DNA from: Aureobasidium sp. EXF-3400 | Taxonomy: Eukaryota; Ascomycota; Dothideomycetes; Dothideales; Saccotheciaceae | Reading direction: 5' to 3' | DNA length: 64,000 nt | NCBI GenBank assembly: GCA_024195585.1 | Contig: SWBL01000241.1 | Coordinates: 1-64,000 of the forward strand | Part shown: in pieces, positions 21,189-33,264 of the stretch | Position numbering within the stretch: the stretch's first letter is position 1 | How the letters are laid out: each line of letters opens with the position of its first letter | Translations under genes and position numbers: made by a program | The notes under the pieces: model-generated | Database searches by the model: none | What the model was told of the DNA's origin: nothing | The model's input: the letters and a program-made list of their open reading frames with translations, nothing else

Positions 21189-24059
21189 ATGGCAGGAGCT
21201 GAGGATCTATTGTTTCATGACGTTGTCTTCACCATCTTTACTGGTCCAACGATCACCTCAGATCAGGAGGAGCGAGTAAGGACATCATTGCTGCATGGTC
21301 AAGACGGCTCAAGACGCTGACAGGCTGCTCACAGTTAATCCATCTCTTGACCAACAACGGCGCCACTTACATCCCTCGCAAAGAAGATGGCGCCATCGAC
21401 CAACTCATCCGCCACACCCACATCGTCACCGGCGACATCGAATTCCCCGAATACTCCAGAGCCCTAGAATACAACCTTCACGTCGTGCGACCATCCTGGG
21501 TAGAGTCGAGTTACGAGAAGGGAAGACAGACACAGCCGCGCCAGCACAGTCCAGACCCGTCTATGTTCTTTAGAGAAGTCATAGTATCGTGTGCCGACTT
21601 GCCAGAGGGAGACAAGGATGCTATCATTGCTGGCACTCTGGCTCTGGGAGGCTTGTACAGCGCCCCCTTGACAAAGCTGGTTACCCATGTTGTGGCAATG
21701 GATACACACAACGACAAGTGTCGGACCGTCGAGGCCAAGAACCTGGCTTGCAAAATGGTCTTGCCTCATTGGTATATCTGCATCAGTCACCACTTTTGTC
21801 GCTGCATGCTAACACGCTCTTTCCAGGTTCGACGACTGTTTGAAACTCGGCAAGCTGATCAACGAAGGCCCTTATCTACTACCTGATCCCGAGATTCTTC
21901 GTCCCAACTTTGATGAACCTGTGCGAGCAAGATCGACTCCTGGCCTTGATGGTGCTCTCTCGGCCGTGGCAGGAGCACCTCCAGCATACAATCCTCCCAT
22001 CTCTCCTTCAGACTCTCGCAAGCAGCTTGTCGTGTTCAAAGACAAGAAGGTGCTCTTCTCCAAAGACCTGAATATAAACGATCACTTGGCCAAAACATTA
22101 CGACAACTTGTCAGCCAGGCTGGCGGCTCTCTCACTACCAACGTGGAAGAGTGTGATGTGTACATTGGCCATTACCGCGATGGCATGGACTACGTAGCAG
22201 CCTCGCGCGCTGACAAGACTGTCGGAAACCTTGCCTGGTTCTACAATGTCATCAACCGCAACAAATGGACGAATCCATTCGGCAAACTTCTCCATTATCC
22301 AGTACCCAGGGGCGGTATACCCGGCTTCCAGGATATGAGAATCAGTCTTTCAAACTACAGTGGCGAAGCTCGCATCTACCTCGAAAACCTATGCAAGGAA
22401 GCAGGAGCAGAGTTTACAAAGACCATGAAGCAAGACAACACCCACCTCATCACCGCGCACACGCATTCCGAAAAATGCGATGCCGCCCAAGAATGGAACA
22501 TCGCTATCATCAATCATCTCTGGTTGGAAGAGAGTTATGCTAAGTGTTCGGTACAAGCTCTAACCCACAAACGCTACACCCACTTCCCACCCCGAACAAA
22601 TCTCAGCGAGATCGTGGGCCAGACCCCAATCGACATCAGCAAAGTCCGCAAATTGTATTTTGCAAGCAATGAGAAGACAATCAAGGATGCAGAGCCGGGC
22701 CAAAAGACACCTCACCCCTTCCGCGGTGCAGTCAGGGCACCAGACACGTCTCCCAGAAGAGACATTGCAGCATCGAGTGCAGCAGGAGCTAGATCCTCAT
22801 TCGCCGCAACAGATGCCATGGACATCGATACTAACGACGACAACGAAGCCAGCGAGTTCCTTCCACACGCGCCACAGACAGCAAAAAAGAGGAAAACTCG
22901 TGTTGGCTCTGATGCAGCGATTGCGACGCCTGCGATGTCAGACAAGCGCCAGGATAGAGAGACTAGTCCTCCCACTACGGGGCGTGCTTCCAAAGAAAAA
23001 GCACTCAACAACTTGCATGCACTCAAGGATGACGTTCTCTTATACGATCGCGAGAGGAAACGAAAAGGTGGTGTCATTCACGGTGGAAGGAGGACTGCTG
23101 AACCTGAAGAGGCTCCCGCAGCCAAGGCGACCAAGGCCACAAGGAACAAACGCAAGAGCGATGATATGGGCGACAGTCATGCTGAAGTCAGCGAGACTGA
23201 GATTGCTGGTGTCAAGGGCAACAAGGCCAAGAAAGCGAAGATTGATGCTGGACCCAAGGTTCTGTATACCATGATGGTGACAGGAGATGAGCGATGGTTG
23301 GGCAACATGAAGAAGGAAGCTGCAGAAGCTGTAAGTCTGCTAATCTTATCTACTTCACACAAAATGTGGAACTGACAGGGACAACAGGCCAAACTACGAG
23401 CTCTAGGCATAAAGTTGACTGCAGAGCCTGCAGAATGCACCCTCCTGTGTGCGCCACGCATCCTTCGCACCAAGAAATTCATCGCCGCGCTTGCCAATAG
23501 CCCCGAGGTGGTCACGATTTCATACCTCGACGCCGCGCTCTCAACCAATGCTCTTCCCGACATCGAGGAGCATACCCTTGTTGATCAAGAAGCCGAGGAA
23601 CGACTTGGGTTCCGCATGAAAGAAGCGCGCGAACGTGGAAAGACCAACGAGAACCGTCTACTGCACGGCTGGACCATCTTCGTGACCGAGAAAGTCAGCG
23701 GCAAGTTTGAGACGTACAAAGAGATTATCGCCATCAACGGAGGAACAGCAGTACCTTACAAGGGTCGCACAAATGTCATCTCTGGACCCCGAATTCTACC
23801 CTCTGAAGACCCAAATGCAGGACCGGAAGTAGAAAACCAAGGCGGAGAAGTGGAGTTGAACCGGGTGTATCTGATTTCCAGCACTAGTGATGAGGAAGTC
23901 AGGTTGTGGGACAAGTTTAGAACTGAAGCGGAGAAGAAGGGCCTCGAGGCGAAGATTGTCAAGACGGATTGGTTGATCAATCTTGCCATGAGTCAACAAG
24001 TCGAGTGGGATGACAAGTGGGGGCTGTTGGAATCGCAGGTGCCCGGGTGGTCGAAGTAG
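21189..24059 (+). CDS. RTT107: Multi-BRCT DNA-damage scaffold, Rtt107/Brc1 type
   Basis: Four exons (21189-21275, 21335-21771, 21827-23330, 23388-24059) give 899 residues. Four N-terminal BRCT repeats end in conserved Trp segments (VVRPSWVESSYEKG, KMVLPHWFDDCLKLG, VGNLAWFYNVINRN, INHLWLEESYAKC). A disordered Lys/Arg-rich linker with several nuclear localisation-like clusters follows, then a C-terminal BRCT pair (ISYLDAAL and VKTDWLINLAMSQQ). This 4+2 layout is that of budding-yeast Rtt107 and fission-yeast Brc1, nuclear scaffolds that bind phosphorylated H2A at stalled forks and recruit Smc5/6 and Slx4. The junctions EERLIHLL, PHWFDDCL and AAEAAKLR confirm the splicing. The symbol follows the yeast orthologue. 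Confidence 0.88.
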
Positions 24060-24321
24060 AGATGTGGAATTGCTTTCTGGTTCCTGGTAGATGTGTATCC
24101 AGTGTATCATCAGTGCGGCTCAAGTCTTTCGTTGAGTTCGTTGCCTGAGAGTTCCGGGTTGGTGTTGAGTGCTGAACCTTGCTGTTTCGTATGCTGTGAG
24201 GCTTGCCGACGTGGTGCATCGTGAGTCTTTAACCATCACTGTTCCAACCACTTTCATCAAATCTGCGACTCCCACCCGTAATCTTCCCAGAGGCAACGAA
24301 GCAAGTGACTTCTTGACCATC

Positions 24322-24894
24322 TCAAAAGAACTTGACACCACTTCCATCCGCTTGTCCAAAGACCTGCGCTCTTCCTTTTTTGACCAACACATCCAAACAC
24401 CTCCTCAACATATCCTCATCCATTCCCACCCACTCTTGCTTCTCCACAGCCTCCGACTCTCTCAACTCGTATATCGTCAACACCACACCCTTCTGACCCG
24501 TCTCATCCACCCACCTCGCAATCTCTTCGGCCCACTCACTCGCACTCTTCCACCAAATCCAGGCCGTACTCTTCTCTTTGCCCACATACTCTGCACGATG
24601 CTCTCCCTCCGACGAAGCCATGAAATCGAGGACTTTTTTTATGGATAGCGCGTCCAAGCTGCGGTGAATTTTCTGGTTGGAAAAGAGGGGAAGGGAAGCA
24701 GCGGAAGAGACAGAGAGTTTGAATGTGCGATTGTGAGAGCAGTAGGACTGGATTAGTTGGGACCAGAGGGAGAGTTGACGCAAGAGGGTGCTTTGGTTTG
24801 GTTGAAGGGTGTAGAAGGGAGGGAAGGAGTGGTGGGGTGGGTAGGGGAATGAGTCGCTTGATGCGGTGGTAGTGCTAGGCTGAGGTGAAGCCAT
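24322..24894 (-). CDS. VPS25: ESCRT-II subunit Vps25
   Basis: Single exon, 190 residues; the family runs about 175-200. Vps25 forms two arms of the Y-shaped ESCRT-II complex that sorts ubiquitinated cargo into multivesicular bodies and recruits Vps20. It opens with the PPFYTLQPNQSTLLRQLSLW type motif that binds the Vps22/Vps36 core, then IQSYCSHNRTFKL, followed by two winged-helix domains. The C-terminus (LRRCLDVLVKKGRAQVFGQA then GVKFF) is diagnostic. I start at 24894 (MASPQPSTT), because the open frame above it is upstream region shared with the divergent Use1 gene, whose start lies only 250 bp away. Confidence 0.92.
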   Translation of the reverse strand: MASPQPSTTTASSDSFPYPPHHSFPPFYTLQPNQSTLLRQLSLWSQLIQSYCSHNRTFKLSVSSAASLPLFSNQKIHRSLDALSIKKVLDFMASSEGEHRAEYVGKEKSTAWIWWKSASEWAEEIARWVDETGQKGVVLTIYELRESEAVEKQEWVGMDEDMLRRCLDVLVKKGRAQVFGQADGSGVKFF

Positions 24895-25144
24895 TCTGAT
24901 GTTTTGATCTTGATATAGTTGAAGGAAGGTGTGAGTTGGTCTGGATGGAAAGATGGAAGGTTTGCATGTGATTGCACACATGTCATTGCTGTTCTGTCCT
25001 CTGGTCAAAATTTCTGGGGAAGTGGTTGGTAAATGACTCGCGGCACTTTCTCCGATGACGAAGGCCAGACAACAACTCGGACAACTTTCTCTCCCATGCA
25101 ACCTTGCAAAACACCAGCAATCTCTACTCGTCCAAGGAAGCAAC

Positions 25145-26152
25145 ATGGCAACAACGTCGATGGCAGAAAATATGTCGGTGGATCTGGACCAGCTACTTAC
25201 ACGATTGTCGGACACCCTGCTTTCGCCGACCGCAGACGACACCCATCTCCGCACTACACCTTATGAACGCAATCGCATTAGTGCTGTGAGTTGGACCTCC
25301 TCTGCTTTCTCCCAAATCTGGCCGTGATACTTCTTGTCGCTTGTCATCATCCCTCTCAGTACAAGACGCTAACCTTCAGACCGCACACAGAATGTCGAGT
25401 ATGCACGAACACTCCTCCTCCGCCTCGAACACAATACCCACGACATCAAGACGCAAACCCACAAGACCACTCTTCAGAACGACCTAGCTTCAAAACGCGA
25501 CCTCATAAAACGACTAAACACACGCCTGCTAGAACTAAACCAACTAGCTGCCCTGCACGACGACTCCTCAGAATCAGAATCAGAATCAGAAGACGAAGAT
25601 GAAGAAGCCCAACGACCGAGGGAATTTGCACCAGCAGTCGCGACATCAGATACAATAGACAAAGACCCTAGTCTTACGTCTCCACAACAAGCAGCACAAG
25701 ACCTAGCTTCCACTCTTCGCAACAGAACAAATGCGACAAATAGCAATGCAGCTCCTGATACTGCAACCACTACCGCTCTGTTCGGCAACAGAAGCGCTTC
25801 AAACCCCACCGCTTCAGGACAACCTCTATCAACAGAACAAGTCCTGGAATCCGCGACTCGCGACCAAGATCTCCTGACCACGTCCCTCGTCACTCTAGCA
25901 AAATCACTCAAACAATCAAGCATGCAATTCGCAAGTTCGCTAGAAAACGAAAAAGAAGTATTGAGGAGAGCAGAAACAGGGCTGGATAAGAACAGTATGG
26001 GAATGGAGGCGGCGGGAAACAGAATGGGCGCTTTGAGAAGGATGACAGAGGGGAAAGGTTGGTGGGGTCGTATTAAGCTGTATGCCATCATTGCAGCGTT
26101 GTGGATTGCTGCGTTCTTGCTGGTATTTGTGGGGCCCAAGTTGAGGTTTTAG
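25145..26152 (+). CDS. USE1: SNARE protein Use1-like (Golgi-to-ER transport)
   Basis: Exons 25145-25285 and 25391-26152 give 300 residues. The N-terminal helical part (NVEYARTLLLRLEHNT, then KRLNTRLLELNQLA), an acidic Ser/Glu linker, a SNARE-type helix near 205-265 and a single C-terminal membrane anchor (IKLYAIIAALWIAAFLLVFV) match fungal Use1. Use1 acts with Ufe1 and Sec20 in fusion of COPI vesicles with the ER. The intron lies in the N-terminal region. The nearby in-frame Met codons leave a few residues of doubt about the start. It sits between Vps25 and the COPI subunit Sec28. Confidence 0.82.
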
Positions 26153-26560
26153 AGGGGAGGTGGCAGGGAAGGGATGAGTCGCATGCCCACGGATGAGAAG
26201 AAAGCGATACCATGTACACATGACCTTGCTACGAGGTCATCACGCTGGCGAGACGAGACCACTAATATTTGAGAGTGTACCAAAACACATGCCATCAATC
26301 TACTTGGTTCTTGGTGCTATGCCAGACCTAAAAGCACCAAGAGCCTCGAGATCTGCATCATCAGCATGGAAGAGGCTGTTCAGGATTTGGTTTCAAAAGT
26401 CGTGATTTGCTCCGGTTGTTTGACCGCCTAGTCTGAACTGCCAATGCATGGAACTACAATCCTCACAGCAGAACGATGACCTCTTTTTGACTCGTCCCTT
26501 TCCCGTTCCTGAACGCCGATCTGTTGTCTAACATGCTCTTCCAATACTCATATTCGGGTC

Positions 26561-27535
26561 TCAAGGCTCAAACTTGGGTTGGTACTTCTCACATGCAGCA
26601 TCGAAAGCCTCCTTCTTAGCAGCCAGACCTTGCAGAAGCTCAGTCTCTTCACCACCCTTGCACTTTTGCAGTCTGCTCTTCATCTCAGCAGCTCTCTCGA
26701 CATCTCCCTGTGCGGTAAACAAGACAACCGCGTTGGCCAAAGCAATGGTGTTCTCAGGCTCTACATCCAGCGCCTGCTGCAATGCCGTCTCGGCCTCTGG
26801 ATACCTGCCCAAATGCAATTCGGACACAGCCTGTGCAACCAACGACGGAACGGCTGAACTGCCAGGTGCCTGCGCAAGCTCCTCAAACACATAGAACGCT
26901 TGTTGGTACTTCGCATCCCCGCCTTCCCTCAGCGAGATCCACGATTCTGCGAGGTTGACAAGGAGAGCATCTTGAGCGAATGCGCGTGCGGATTTGGCTT
27001 CCTTGCTGGCGAGATCGGTGCGGTTTTGCGACAGGTGGATCTGAGTAGCCATAGCGACGGCGTCGAGGGAGCCTTGGTGGTTGCTTAGTAGAGCAAGGGC
27101 TTCGTCGGTCTTGCCGGCGCGGGCAAGGACGGCGCCGCAGAGGAGTTGGATGGTGAGGTCGTCGCTGTGGCTTTGCGACAGGGATTCTGCTTGCGAGACG
27201 GCGGAGTCGGAGGAGAAGCCCGAGGAGGCATATGAGGCGTAGGCCTTGACGGCGGCTAGCGAAGGGTCGGAAGAAGCGTCTGAAGAGGAGATGGCAGAGG
27301 CAACGGAGGAGTAGTCTTGGAGAGCGAGCTGGGCGCGATATTTGAGGATTTGGGCTGAGGGTTGGTTGGAGGCGCTGAAGATTGATGTGTCGAAGTCGAT
27401 GACTTGTTGATATTGGCCTTGGATGAAGGCTGTGTGCATGTTGACCAGCTCTGAACATTGTTAGTTGAGGCTCAGGAGTTGTGTTTGGGGGTTGAGGGGT
27501 TGTTGCGTACCTCCATCCGCTGAGTAGGGATCCAT
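26561..27535 (-). CDS. SEC28: Coatomer subunit epsilon
   Basis: Exon 1 (27535-27511) encodes only MDPYSADG; exon 2 (27450-26561) the rest, 304 residues in all. Epsilon-COP is the TPR-solenoid subunit of the COPI B-subcomplex and pairs with alpha-COP on Golgi-derived vesicles. TPR-like helices run throughout, for example ELHLGRYPEAETALQQALDV followed by EPENTIALAN and FTAQGDVERAAEMKSRLQ. The ending CEKYQPKFEP and the length fit the family. It converges with the Use1 gene. Confidence 0.93.
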
Positions 27536-28675
27536 GACTGCGGTTGTTTACTTAAAATTTCTGGTCGGTGTGTTATGTAGTTTTTCGACAGCTGTGCGAG
27601 CAAAACGATATTGATTTCTGGTCTGATACGTGGTCAATGGCAGTATATGGTGATGTGTTGAAGGGTAAACTTGTCCCTTGATGGCCAAAGCTGGGGGAGT
27701 GTCCAGAGCAAACAGTGCAAACTCTCCACCTCAGAAACGCTTCATCTCATCTTGCTGCTTCCAACTTGCTTGCGAACGCCCATCAAAATGCATGATTGTT
27801 GAAGCACTACTATTGCTGTCCAGTGAGATGCTTGGTGCTTTTAAGCTCTCTCTGGAAGCTATTGTGATATGAAAAGTACTGTGCATTCTGATAAGCATGA
27901 TATTAGCGATCCACAGCCTTGAGATGATACTGATACTCTTCATGGCTGACCTAAATTCCATAGCCCGTTTGCTGATGGCTATTGCAACGCACAGTTCTTT
28001 CAAGACTACTCCACATCGCCAGTGAGAGGCTTGACACTTCTGGTGCTCTTTGGACATGACTGTAGACCCAGAAGATTCTGTGCCTTTCGATAGACATAGA
28101 TTGGCAGTTTGTCGACCTTGGAGACTGCAACCTGTTGCTTCTTTGTACGGTTCCTCATGCCGTGCTGTGTCGCGCTGTGTCTTAGACCTGGAGAAAAACA
28201 AGTCATGAAACATACCTGTCGAGCTTCAGCCGTGATGGCCCTCGATCAGAAAAACGATGCATTACTTCAGCCCTTCTGGGAGACCAAGCGGGAGACAAGA
28301 TCTCTCTACATCTTACATGCCGAAGCAGGTCATGTAGGCCTCAGGCATCCGCATCGGTATAGGGGCTCACGAACCGTCCAATTTGGCTAGACCGCCGAGT
28401 CTCGCGCCCAGTGCTCGCGCTCAGTGCTCACACGCAGAATATGAGAATTTCCGCGCGCCTGCCAGATGCGAGTGAGAGTGGAACCAGACAGTCGCAACCC
28501 CGGTCTTCTTGTTGGCAGGCACCGGCGTTGAAAGCTCGGCCAGATGGTTTCCCGACAACTTTGCAGACCCAGACCTGCACCTACCTCTTGGCTGCCTCAG
28601 CCAGTTCCCTTCCATCGCACCCTCATTCCACCCACTGATCTCTATTACCATCCAGCTTGGGTTGCTCAACGCGAG
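27536..28675. other. Intergenic, no gene seen
   Basis: Divergent upstream regions of the epsilon-COP and F-box-like genes. The open frame at 27731-28213 (minus) has no recognisable features. Confidence 0.5.
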
Positions 28676-29742
28676 ATGGATGCAGGCCGCCCAAAGCGCA
28701 TCCGCGCTTCAATCAATTATGTTGAACCTACTGAGCTCGACGAGGACATTGTCGACGATGAAGCGCTCGACGAATCCGCTGTCACTGTCGCCTCAGATGA
28801 CCCGCCCACCGACACCGAAGACGCCACTACCACCATTGTCTCCGATTCTGACTCTGGCTCCGACCAAGAGTTCACTACAGACAAGGTACTGCCTAAATGC
28901 ACAATAGTAAATGCTCCTCTAACCTTATCCAGAGAAAGCTCAAAGCCCAGCAGAAGAAGAAGCAGGCCAAGAAGAGCAAGAAGGTCAAGAAGGTCAAAGA
29001 AGTGCCCTTCCGCTTCATGGATCTGCCACCCGAAATCCGCGTCATGATCTACAAGGCCTGTCTGGTCGAGTCAGCCAAAGACCTCACCTATGTCACCAAC
29101 AAAACCAATGGCCGTGACATCTTCCGTGGCTCCATGAAAAGATCGCAGATCGGCAGAAACTGGGGCGGCTGGCGCTATAAGATCAAACACGACAGATATG
29201 ATGTCCAGCGCACTCCTCTTCTACCTGTCATCCTTCGTATCAACAAAGCTATCAGAGATGAGGCCATCCCTTATCTATATGCTCAACCATTCCACTTCGC
29301 CACGACCCACACCTTCCAACTCTTCTTTGGCCGCCTCAGCCCAGCCAACCGCATGCTGCTCAGAAACATCACTATTGATGGTTGGACCGACACCAAACAA
29401 GCCCGCATGAAGGACGCTCAGATCATCTTCTCACTGCTCATCTCAGCTACGAACATCAGATCTATTAACATCTCTCGTCGTGCCTATGCTGCCACCGATG
29501 GTCCTAATTACTACGGTAGAGGTTCTGGCTTTACCAACGAGCCCTACAACTTCTGGCGTGACATCCAGTATTGGGCCGATGCTATGGATGCCGCACATGG
29601 AAAGGGAGCCGCTAAGGCTGCCCTCAGCTTCACCAAGCTGTGCTTTGGCTCCCCCAGAGAGCTCGAAAACGAGGACGAAGTTGTTGACAAGCGTGAGAAG
29701 GATTTCTGGGCTCAACTCAAGCTCACTGAGAAGGAAGAGTAG
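28676..29742 (+). CDS. F-box-like (2EXR-type) fungal protein
   Basis: Exons 28676-28885 and 28933-29742 give 339 residues. An acidic Asp/Glu/Ser leader and a Lys-rich block (KKKQAKKSKKVKKVK) precede an F-box-like segment (FRFMDLPPEIRVMIYKACLV), the entry to a large, expanded fungal group. ILRINKAIRDEAIPYLYAQP then PFHF is the characteristic continuation. Such proteins are thought to act as substrate adaptors of SCF ubiquitin ligases, but most are uncharacterised. The Lys-rich block could also act in nuclear targeting. The gene is intact. Confidence 0.85.
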
Positions 29743-30560
29743 TTAGTCGCCAGTAGGCACAGTGTTCTTAGCTTATGTTATCGAGAAATTGCTCCTGCAG
29801 TAATGCACAATTGTATTTCCATCCTCACTGTATCCATTGAGAGCGGTCAGTTTCCAGGCTCTCACTGGATACTCCTCGTTTTACTATTATTCTCTGCATT
29901 TCTATAGGCTGTTTTTCTGTGCTTCCCGTGTTGGGGAGCAACGCAATCGATACCATTTATCATCATAGAACCTCGAAAATCTCTCACAGGCGATATAACT
30001 CTCGGTTTGCGCCAGTAAAAATGCACAAAGTGAATCATCTCAGCGTAGTTGCCAGTGAGATCTGAAATGGTAGTCATTGGAACACGACTTTTGGCCATTC
30101 GGGAGACACGTTCCGCTTCTGTCGCTGCATTTGAACCACCAACAATGTCTTGAACGTATCCAACCCTCACACCTCACTGTTTCTCTGATTGGACAAGGTT
30201 CAAGGATATGATAGGCTTTCAATTGCACTCGATCCCTGCCTGAAAACTGGATGGATAACGCGAGATGTTTCTAATACAATGTCTTTGGCAACCTCGAGTG
30301 CTGGCACGACAGGTACCTGTACAGTTGGTAATGGTGACGTGAAGACTCGCGAACAGCTTTGGTGCTCTTGCGGCTTCGTGCCTACCTAGTCAGATGGGAG
30401 CCAATTCCCGATCGCTTTGGAAGTCGCTTGTCATCATGCTTACTCGTGTCTCGCACAATCACTGTCACGCAACCATGATGACCCTGCAAGTCCGCTCTGC
30501 CTACTTAACCTGGCTCCAGAAATGCGACTGTTCTGCTAAACCTCCTGGCTCGCATCAAGA
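29743..30560. other. Intergenic, no gene seen
   Basis: 3' flank of the F-box-like gene and promoter of the aldo/keto reductase. Nothing recognisable on either strand. Confidence 0.5.
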
Positions 30561-31919
30561 ATGTCTGGCTATCTTCCACCACATTACAGACCTGGCGAGG
30601 GGCTATGCTCCGAGGTTTACAAGGCAGAATATGACGTGAAGCCCGGCGACATCTCTGGCGGCACCGAGGAAATCAAAGACTACTGGCTGGCAGTCCCAAA
30701 AGACGTTGTGCCGACTATCAACACTCTCATCACCCTAGCACCTACCACAGGCGAAGAGTTGATCAAAGTCCAGCCTCTTGGTTTTGGCCTTTGGGGATGG
30801 GGTGATGTGCTAACTTATGGCTGGGGACCCAGTAGTGGCTACGATCAGAAACTCAACGACGAAAGCATTCATGGTGCTTGGAAGGCCATTTTTCAGCGTT
30901 CCACCAACGTTCTGCTTGATACTGCGGAATACTATGGTTATACTGATGGCTATTCTGAGAAGAAAGTCGGCGACTTCTTTTGCGAAGATCAAGATGCTGG
31001 GACTTTGGACCGCAGTCGTGTTGTTCTTGCGACAAAGTTCCTGCCTACTCCTTGGAGACATCCTTGGAGGTATCCAGATATTACATTGTCCGCTTTCAAT
31101 GGATCTATCCAAAGGACCAGGCTTGGTGGCATCGACATATATCAACTGCATGGACCCAGTCATGCCGGCTACTGGCCTCGCCTGGAGACACTTTGCGACG
31201 CGCTTGTCTGTGCATATAAGACTGGCAGGTGCAAGGCTATCGGGACGTGCAATCTGAGTTTCCAGCAGGTGAAGCTCGTTTATACGCACTTGAAAAGGGT
31301 AGGAGAGGCTGTTGTTATCGATGATATGAATTGCTGACCTACATAGAATAACGTTCCTCTCGTATCTAATCAGGTCGAATTCTCACTGGTGAGGCAGGAT
31401 CCATGGACAGAAGGCATGATCGAGAGGTGTCACAAGCTCGGCGTAAGTGCTTGCAGCTATATATGTTCTTACTCCAGCTAACAACCCCATCGATTGCCGT
31501 GATTGCATATAGCCCCATTGCCCTCGGTCGTTTGACTGGTAAATACGACCGTCGCAACAGACCGCGCGGTAACCGCAACTTCGGCAACATCGATTGGGAC
31601 AAGATTCAACCTATTGTCGACGAACTCAAACGTGTCGGCGCCAAAGTCAACAAGAGTCCTGCAGCTGTCGCTTTGAACTGGGTCATCTGCAAGGGAGCAA
31701 TCCCTATCCCTACGGTAAAGAACAGAGAGCAGGTTGTTGATTGCTTGCAAGCTCTAGGCTGGAGATTGGACCAAGATGATGAGAACAGACTTGACGTGCT
31801 TGGTGTTACTAACTCGCCTGACTATCATCTCTTGCAGCACCTCCAGAACTGGTAGGTCTTGTTATCGTGTCTTGTCTGGACAAATACTAACATGATTTAG
31901 GTGGTGGCAGCAGGGCTGA
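30561..31919 (+). CDS. Aldo/keto reductase
   Basis: NADPH-dependent carbonyl reductase with a TIM-barrel fold. VQPLGFGLWGWGD starts the barrel, LLDTAEYYGY carries the catalytic Tyr, TKFLPTPWR the Lys strand, and GTCNLSFQQV, SNQVEFSL and VIAYSPIALGRLTGKY follow in family order. The best match in layout is the pyridoxal-reductase-like or plant-type AKR group. Exons: 30561 to about 31299, then about 31349-31440, then from 31476. A final intron with a perfect TACTAAC branch site (31848-31900) replaces a stop at 31855 and ends the protein at NWWWQQG. The intron after HKLG would be only about 35 nt, so that junction is uncertain. The first 50 residues are an extension before the barrel. Confidence 0.83.
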
Positions 31920-32334
31920 TAAACTCGGTCGTATGCTTGCCCTGTGTTAGCATTGAGGAATATCAATGTCATTTCGTGTTATGCTGCAGGATCGCTAGGG
32001 ATTAATTCTGTTGTGGTAATGACGTATATCATGCTCAAGATGACAGAAGACTTGCTTCGTCCACATCAGTACCATATCACGCTCGTTCATGCACGACGAA
32101 TCAGGGTCCGACGTCTCCAAGTGCTCGTTCACTCGTTTTATCACACTACTCTTGTGTGGATGCAAAAGAACGAGCATTCGTTCATGTGCTCCATGTAATA
32201 CCACTGTGATGATGAGCGAATGTTCTCTGAGCATGTCAAAATCAAATGGTGCAACTATAACACTATGCATCACCAACCTCTTTCTTCATATGCACCACCA
32301 CCTCTTAGACTATCTGCTTACATCACACAACCCA
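31920..32334. other. Intergenic, no gene seen
   Basis: Promoter region of the NDUFA4-like gene. Nothing else recognised. Confidence 0.45.
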
Positions 32335-32946
32335 ATGTCGAGACGAATCTTCCGCCCGTTGTTATCGGTGACCAAGCCACTGAAATCCCCTTCAGGATGG
32401 AACGCAGGAGAAGGCGGAGCAAAACCAAGCCAAATGCTAACCCACACCGACCCACGAGCCGAACACAAAAAGCTCGTCAGAGAAGCCAGAAAAGACCCAG
32501 AACTCTGGGTATGTATGCTTCTCCTTCTCCCAACACCACTCTCGAACCCTTAGATTTGATAACTGACCCTCTTTGGTGGAAAATAGGTCCTCTACGCTGT
32601 TACAGCAGGCGGATTTGCTCTCGCTGGTTGGTTCGGCGGCGCTCATCTCGGCCGGGTCTACTATACGCGCGACCGCACTGAAAAAGACACTACCAAGATC
32701 AATGACACAGAGCCATGGAAAGAAGGTGGTGAGGGAAACATGGGAAAGTATCGGTATCATGATAGAAGAGCTGGAAGGGTTAGGGATGCGCCTTCCGCTC
32801 TGAATTCGGTTATTGTGCCTAATGTCAATCTGCCTAGGGTGAGTCTGTGACGGAAGACCAAATAATGAGAACATTGCTGATGTTGAGGATAGGAACTGCA
32901 TGAGAAGTATAACAAGTGGGGCAAGGAGGAATACGATGAGTATTGA
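32335..32946 (+). CDS. NDUFA4/MLRQ-like mitochondrial small membrane protein
   Basis: Three exons (32335-32508, 32587-32838, 32893-32946) join in frame to 159 residues. A basic, Ser-rich leader (MSRRIFRPLLSVTKPLKSPS) looks like a mitochondrial presequence. One membrane segment (VLYAVTAGGFALAGWFGG) follows the KDPELW motif seen in the MLRQ/NDUFA4 family, which is associated with respiratory complexes I and IV. The C-terminus is charged (KYNKWGKEEYDEY). Splice sites GTATGT, GTGAGT, ATAG and ATAG support the model. The assignment rests on the short membrane motif, so a different small inner-membrane protein is possible. Confidence 0.7.
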
Positions 32947-33264
32947 GATAGAACATCCTGCATGGCGTCTATGCTGTCCATGGAGCAGATCGATAATGAG
33001 AACTTTCAGCATGTCCACTTCTGTTGGCAGTTGTTGAGACTTTGAGGCATTTCGAGTTCGTGAATATTGATAAACCGTGCTTGTGTGGCGCTGGAACTGA
33101 GAGTCACTTCTACATCAGTGGGTCGCTGTTCCACGTCCACGAACGTTGAAGTTTGCTCAGTGTAGGAAGGAACTGTAGGACTTAGCCATAAAATTGACAA
33201 GCACGCATGGGACATCAATATCCCACCTTCTGCCAGACAGATAAAAGTCGATCACATACAGCAC
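32947..33264. other. Convergent intergenic spacer
   Basis: 3' flanks of the NDUFA4-like and fucosidase genes. Nothing recognised. Confidence 0.5.

Noticed and set aside
29862..30170. 102-residue minus-strand open frame
   Set aside because: No domain, poor composition and no splice or promoter support.
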